From Calidifonticultor sp964387355 (GTDB lineage: Bacteria; Actinomycetota; Humimicrobiia; Humimicrobiales; Humimicrobiaceae), in contig CAYLWJ010000180.1 in NCBI GenBank assembly GCA_964387355.1, positions 1 to 15,102 on the forward strand: a DNA stretch of 15,102 nucleotides, in the 5' to 3' direction. Positions 13,422 through 15,102 of the stretch are shown here, in pieces. A model generated the notes under the pieces. The model was not told the origin of the DNA. It searched no databases and was given only the letters and a program-made list of their open reading frames with translations. Position numbers and translations under genes: made by a program. Every line of letters begins with the position of its first letter. The stretch's first letter is position 1.

Positions 13422-14987
13422 ATGCATGTTAATATTAATATTATTTCAATAATACCTGAAATTATAATAGTTGTTTTCTCTTTGCTTATTTTAATGCTCT
13501 CAGCTTTTGTAGGTAAAAAATTTGATAAATTTGTAGCTTTACTTTCAGCATTAGCAGTTTTTTTATCTTTAATTTCTGTTTTTTTATTTAATTTTTATAA
13601 TCAAGCTTCAGCATTTAATAACTCTTTTTTAACAGATAATTTTGCAAACTTTTTTAGGATTTTTACGCTTATTGCCGCATTAATTTTCATTGGAATTTCT
13701 CATAATTATATAAAAGAAAGTGTATATATAAAAAGGCATTTGGGCGAGTTTTATTTTCTAATATTAACTATAATTGTTGGAACTATGCTTATGAGCTCCT
13801 CTGGTGACTTAATAATGCTTTTTATTTCACTTGAGCTTGTTAGTATTCCTAGCTATATTCTTGCAGGTTATGAAAAAATGAATTCCAAGTCAAATGAGGC
13901 AGCATTAAAATATTTTATATTAGGGGTGCTTGCAACAGCAATTCTTGCTTATGGATTTTCAATAATATATGGTGCTACTGGAGAAGTAAATCTTAAAGAA
14001 ATAGCTAGAGTTGTGACAAATAAAAGCCTTCTTAGCAGCACTAGTATTGTTAGTGATATAAATAATCTTAATAATCTTAATGGAATTGCAAATGATTCTG
14101 CAAATATTAATAATTTTATCAATGTAAAGTTTGGGGGAAATTTTGTTTTAATTATTGGAATAATTATGTCTCTAGTTGGTTTTGGCTTTAAGGTTGGGGC
14201 TGCACCTTTTCACTGGTGGGCGCCTGATACATATGAAGGCTCCCCAACTATTATTACAACCTTAATAACAACAATTGTAAAAATAGCAGCTTTTTCAGGG
14301 CTTATAAGGTTTTTATTTGTTGGTTTTGGTAGTTTTGGCAAGTCCTTGTGGATTGTTCTTTTTATAATATTGTTATCCCTTTTAAGTGTAATTTTAGGAA
14401 ATTTGATAGCTCTTCCTCAGAAAAATTTTAAAAGACTTATGGCATATTCTAGCATAGCGCATGCCGGCTATATAATGATAGGGTTTGCTGTAGCAACCAT
14501 TGAAGTACAATTTGCTATATTTATTTATTTAATGGCTTATATTTCCATGAATTTAGGTGCTTTTGCTGTTGCAATGCTTGTAGAAGGGGCAAGAAAATCA
14601 GAAGAAATTTCAGCTTTTGCAGGTATTGGTCAGACAAATCCATTTATTTCAATTTGCATGGTTATATTTTTAATTTCAATGGTTGGCCTTCCCCCATTTG
14701 CGGGCTTTTTAGGAAAGTTATTTGTATTTAAGGCAGGTGTTGAGAATAATTTAACCTGGCTTGTTATAATTGGAGTTTTAACAAGTGTTATATCGCTTTG
14801 GTACTATGTAAAAATAATCAGACATATGTTTTTTGTAAAATATGAAGGTGATGAAAGTGCTGCTAAGATTATTGCTCCTAAACTAACATTAATTTTAATT
14901 GCATTGCTTGCACTTTTTACTATAGCAATGGTTGTTGTTCCAGCAGTATTTATTTCAATAAGTAAAAGTGCTGTTGTTTTCTTCTAG
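13422..14987 (+). CDS. nuoN: Complex I subunit N, antiporter-like proton channel
   Basis: NuoN (ND2 family) is the antiporter-like pump subunit nearest NuoK. It has 521 residues with about 14 membrane helices. Channel residues visible are E138 in IMLFISLELVSIPSYILAGY and K257 in FGFKVGAAPFHWWAPDTYEG; the MAYSSIAHAGYIMIGF block follows. The protein is somewhat long because of a polar, Asn- and Ser-rich insert at about 200-238, between two membrane helices. At the DNA level this insert contains a 9-base tandem repeat (AATAATCTT at 14061-14069 and 14070-14078, giving NNLNNLNG). The ATG has AAGGA 6 bases upstream, overlapping the nuoM stop. It is the last gene of the operon in the window. Confidence 0.97.
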   Translation: MHVNINIISIIPEIIIVVFSLLILMLSAFVGKKFDKFVALLSALAVFLSLISVFLFNFYNQASAFNNSFLTDNFANFFRIFTLIAALIFIGISHNYIKESVYIKRHLGEFYFLILTIIVGTMLMSSSGDLIMLFISLELVSIPSYILAGYEKMNSKSNEAALKYFILGVLATAILAYGFSIIYGATGEVNLKEIARVVTNKSLLSSTSIVSDINNLNNLNGIANDSANINNFINVKFGGNFVLIIGIIMSLVGFGFKVGAAPFHWWAPDTYEGSPTIITTLITTIVKIAAFSGLIRFLFVGFGSFGKSLWIVLFIILLSLLSVILGNLIALPQKNFKRLMAYSSIAHAGYIMIGFAVATIEVQFAIFIYLMAYISMNLGAFAVAMLVEGARKSEEISAFAGIGQTNPFISICMVIFLISMVGLPPFAGFLGKLFVFKAGVENNLTWLVIIGVLTSVISLWYYVKIIRHMFFVKYEGDESAAKIIAPKLTLILIALLALFTIAMVVVPAVFISISKSAVVFF

Positions 14988-15102
14988 CATCTTTTCTAAT
15001 ATATCTCAATTAGTTTATGTTAAATAATTCATTACATTGTAAAAAATTTGAATTTATTAAGCACAAAATTTTTTAAATTTTTAAAAATTTAGTCAATTAT
15101 TC
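14988..15102. other. AT-rich tail after nuoN; no gene seen
   Basis: These 115 bases have no supportable reading frame. They include a 16-base perfect palindrome made only of A and T (15075-15090). There is no GC-rich stem with a U-run, so I cannot call an operon terminator. Whether further operon genes follow is outside the window. Confidence 0.6.

Noticed and set aside
9883..14987. Mrp-type antiporter or hydrogenase-linked membrane module instead of complex I
   Set aside because: nuoL, M and N follow nuoABCDHIJK in canonical order, NuoL has the lateral helix, and NuoD lacks nickel ligands.
15075..15090. 16-base A/T palindrome as operon terminator or operator
   Set aside because: A+T-only symmetry is frequent at this composition, and there is no stable stem with a U-run.

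Overview
This is a strongly AT-rich window, roughly a quarter to 30 % GC by eye. It comes from a flagellated bacterium with a membrane respiratory chain. It holds the 3' part of a flagellar export gene pair (flhB-flhA), a small unidentified membrane protein gene, a divergently oriented FAH-family hydrolase gene, and a complete eleven-gene nuo operon, nuoABCDHIJKLMN. The phylum cannot be fixed from the sequence. Low GC, flagella and a complex I without the NADH module occur together in several anaerobic or microaerophilic lineages, and I make no assignment. No tRNA, rRNA, insertion sequence, phage gene or CRISPR array was seen.

Layout. Positions 1-947 are flhB, cut by the window edge. flhA (944-3010) overlaps its stop by ATGA, and a 96-residue two-helix membrane protein (3029-3319) follows closely. 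Positions 3320-3391 are a short convergent spacer. The FAH-family gene runs on the minus strand (4150-3392). Positions 4151-4448 form a divergent AT-rich intergenic region with a plausible extended -10 promoter for the nuo operon. From 4449 to 14987 all genes are nuo genes on the plus strand. The last 115 bases hold no gene I can support.

Function. NuoB, C, D and I form the iron-sulfur and quinone-reducing arm, and NuoA, H, J, K, L, M and N form the proton-pumping membrane arm. NuoE, F and G (the NADH-oxidising module) are missing from the usual place between nuoD and nuoH, which are only 33 bases apart. The complex therefore probably takes electrons from ferredoxin, a flavodoxin or another donor, or uses an input module encoded elsewhere. 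The catalytic residues I could check are present: Cys of cluster N2 in NuoB, two 4Fe-4S motifs in NuoI, HPSTHG in NuoD, and channel Glu/Lys in NuoK, L, M and N.

The least ordinary thing here is not a gene. Almost every spacer in the nuo operon, and several flanking sites, contains tandem duplications with an 11-17 base unit. These often copy the end of the upstream gene or the ribosome binding site of the downstream gene. The clearest cases are a perfect 17-base duplication carrying the SD before nuoI, a six-unit 12-base array between nuoJ and nuoK that keeps an overlapping reading frame open, and a six-unit 11-12 base array ending in the SD of nuoM. Other points worth checking are an NPTT in place of the NPTH self-cleavage motif in FlhB, and a nuoJ whose SD points to an ATT start codon.
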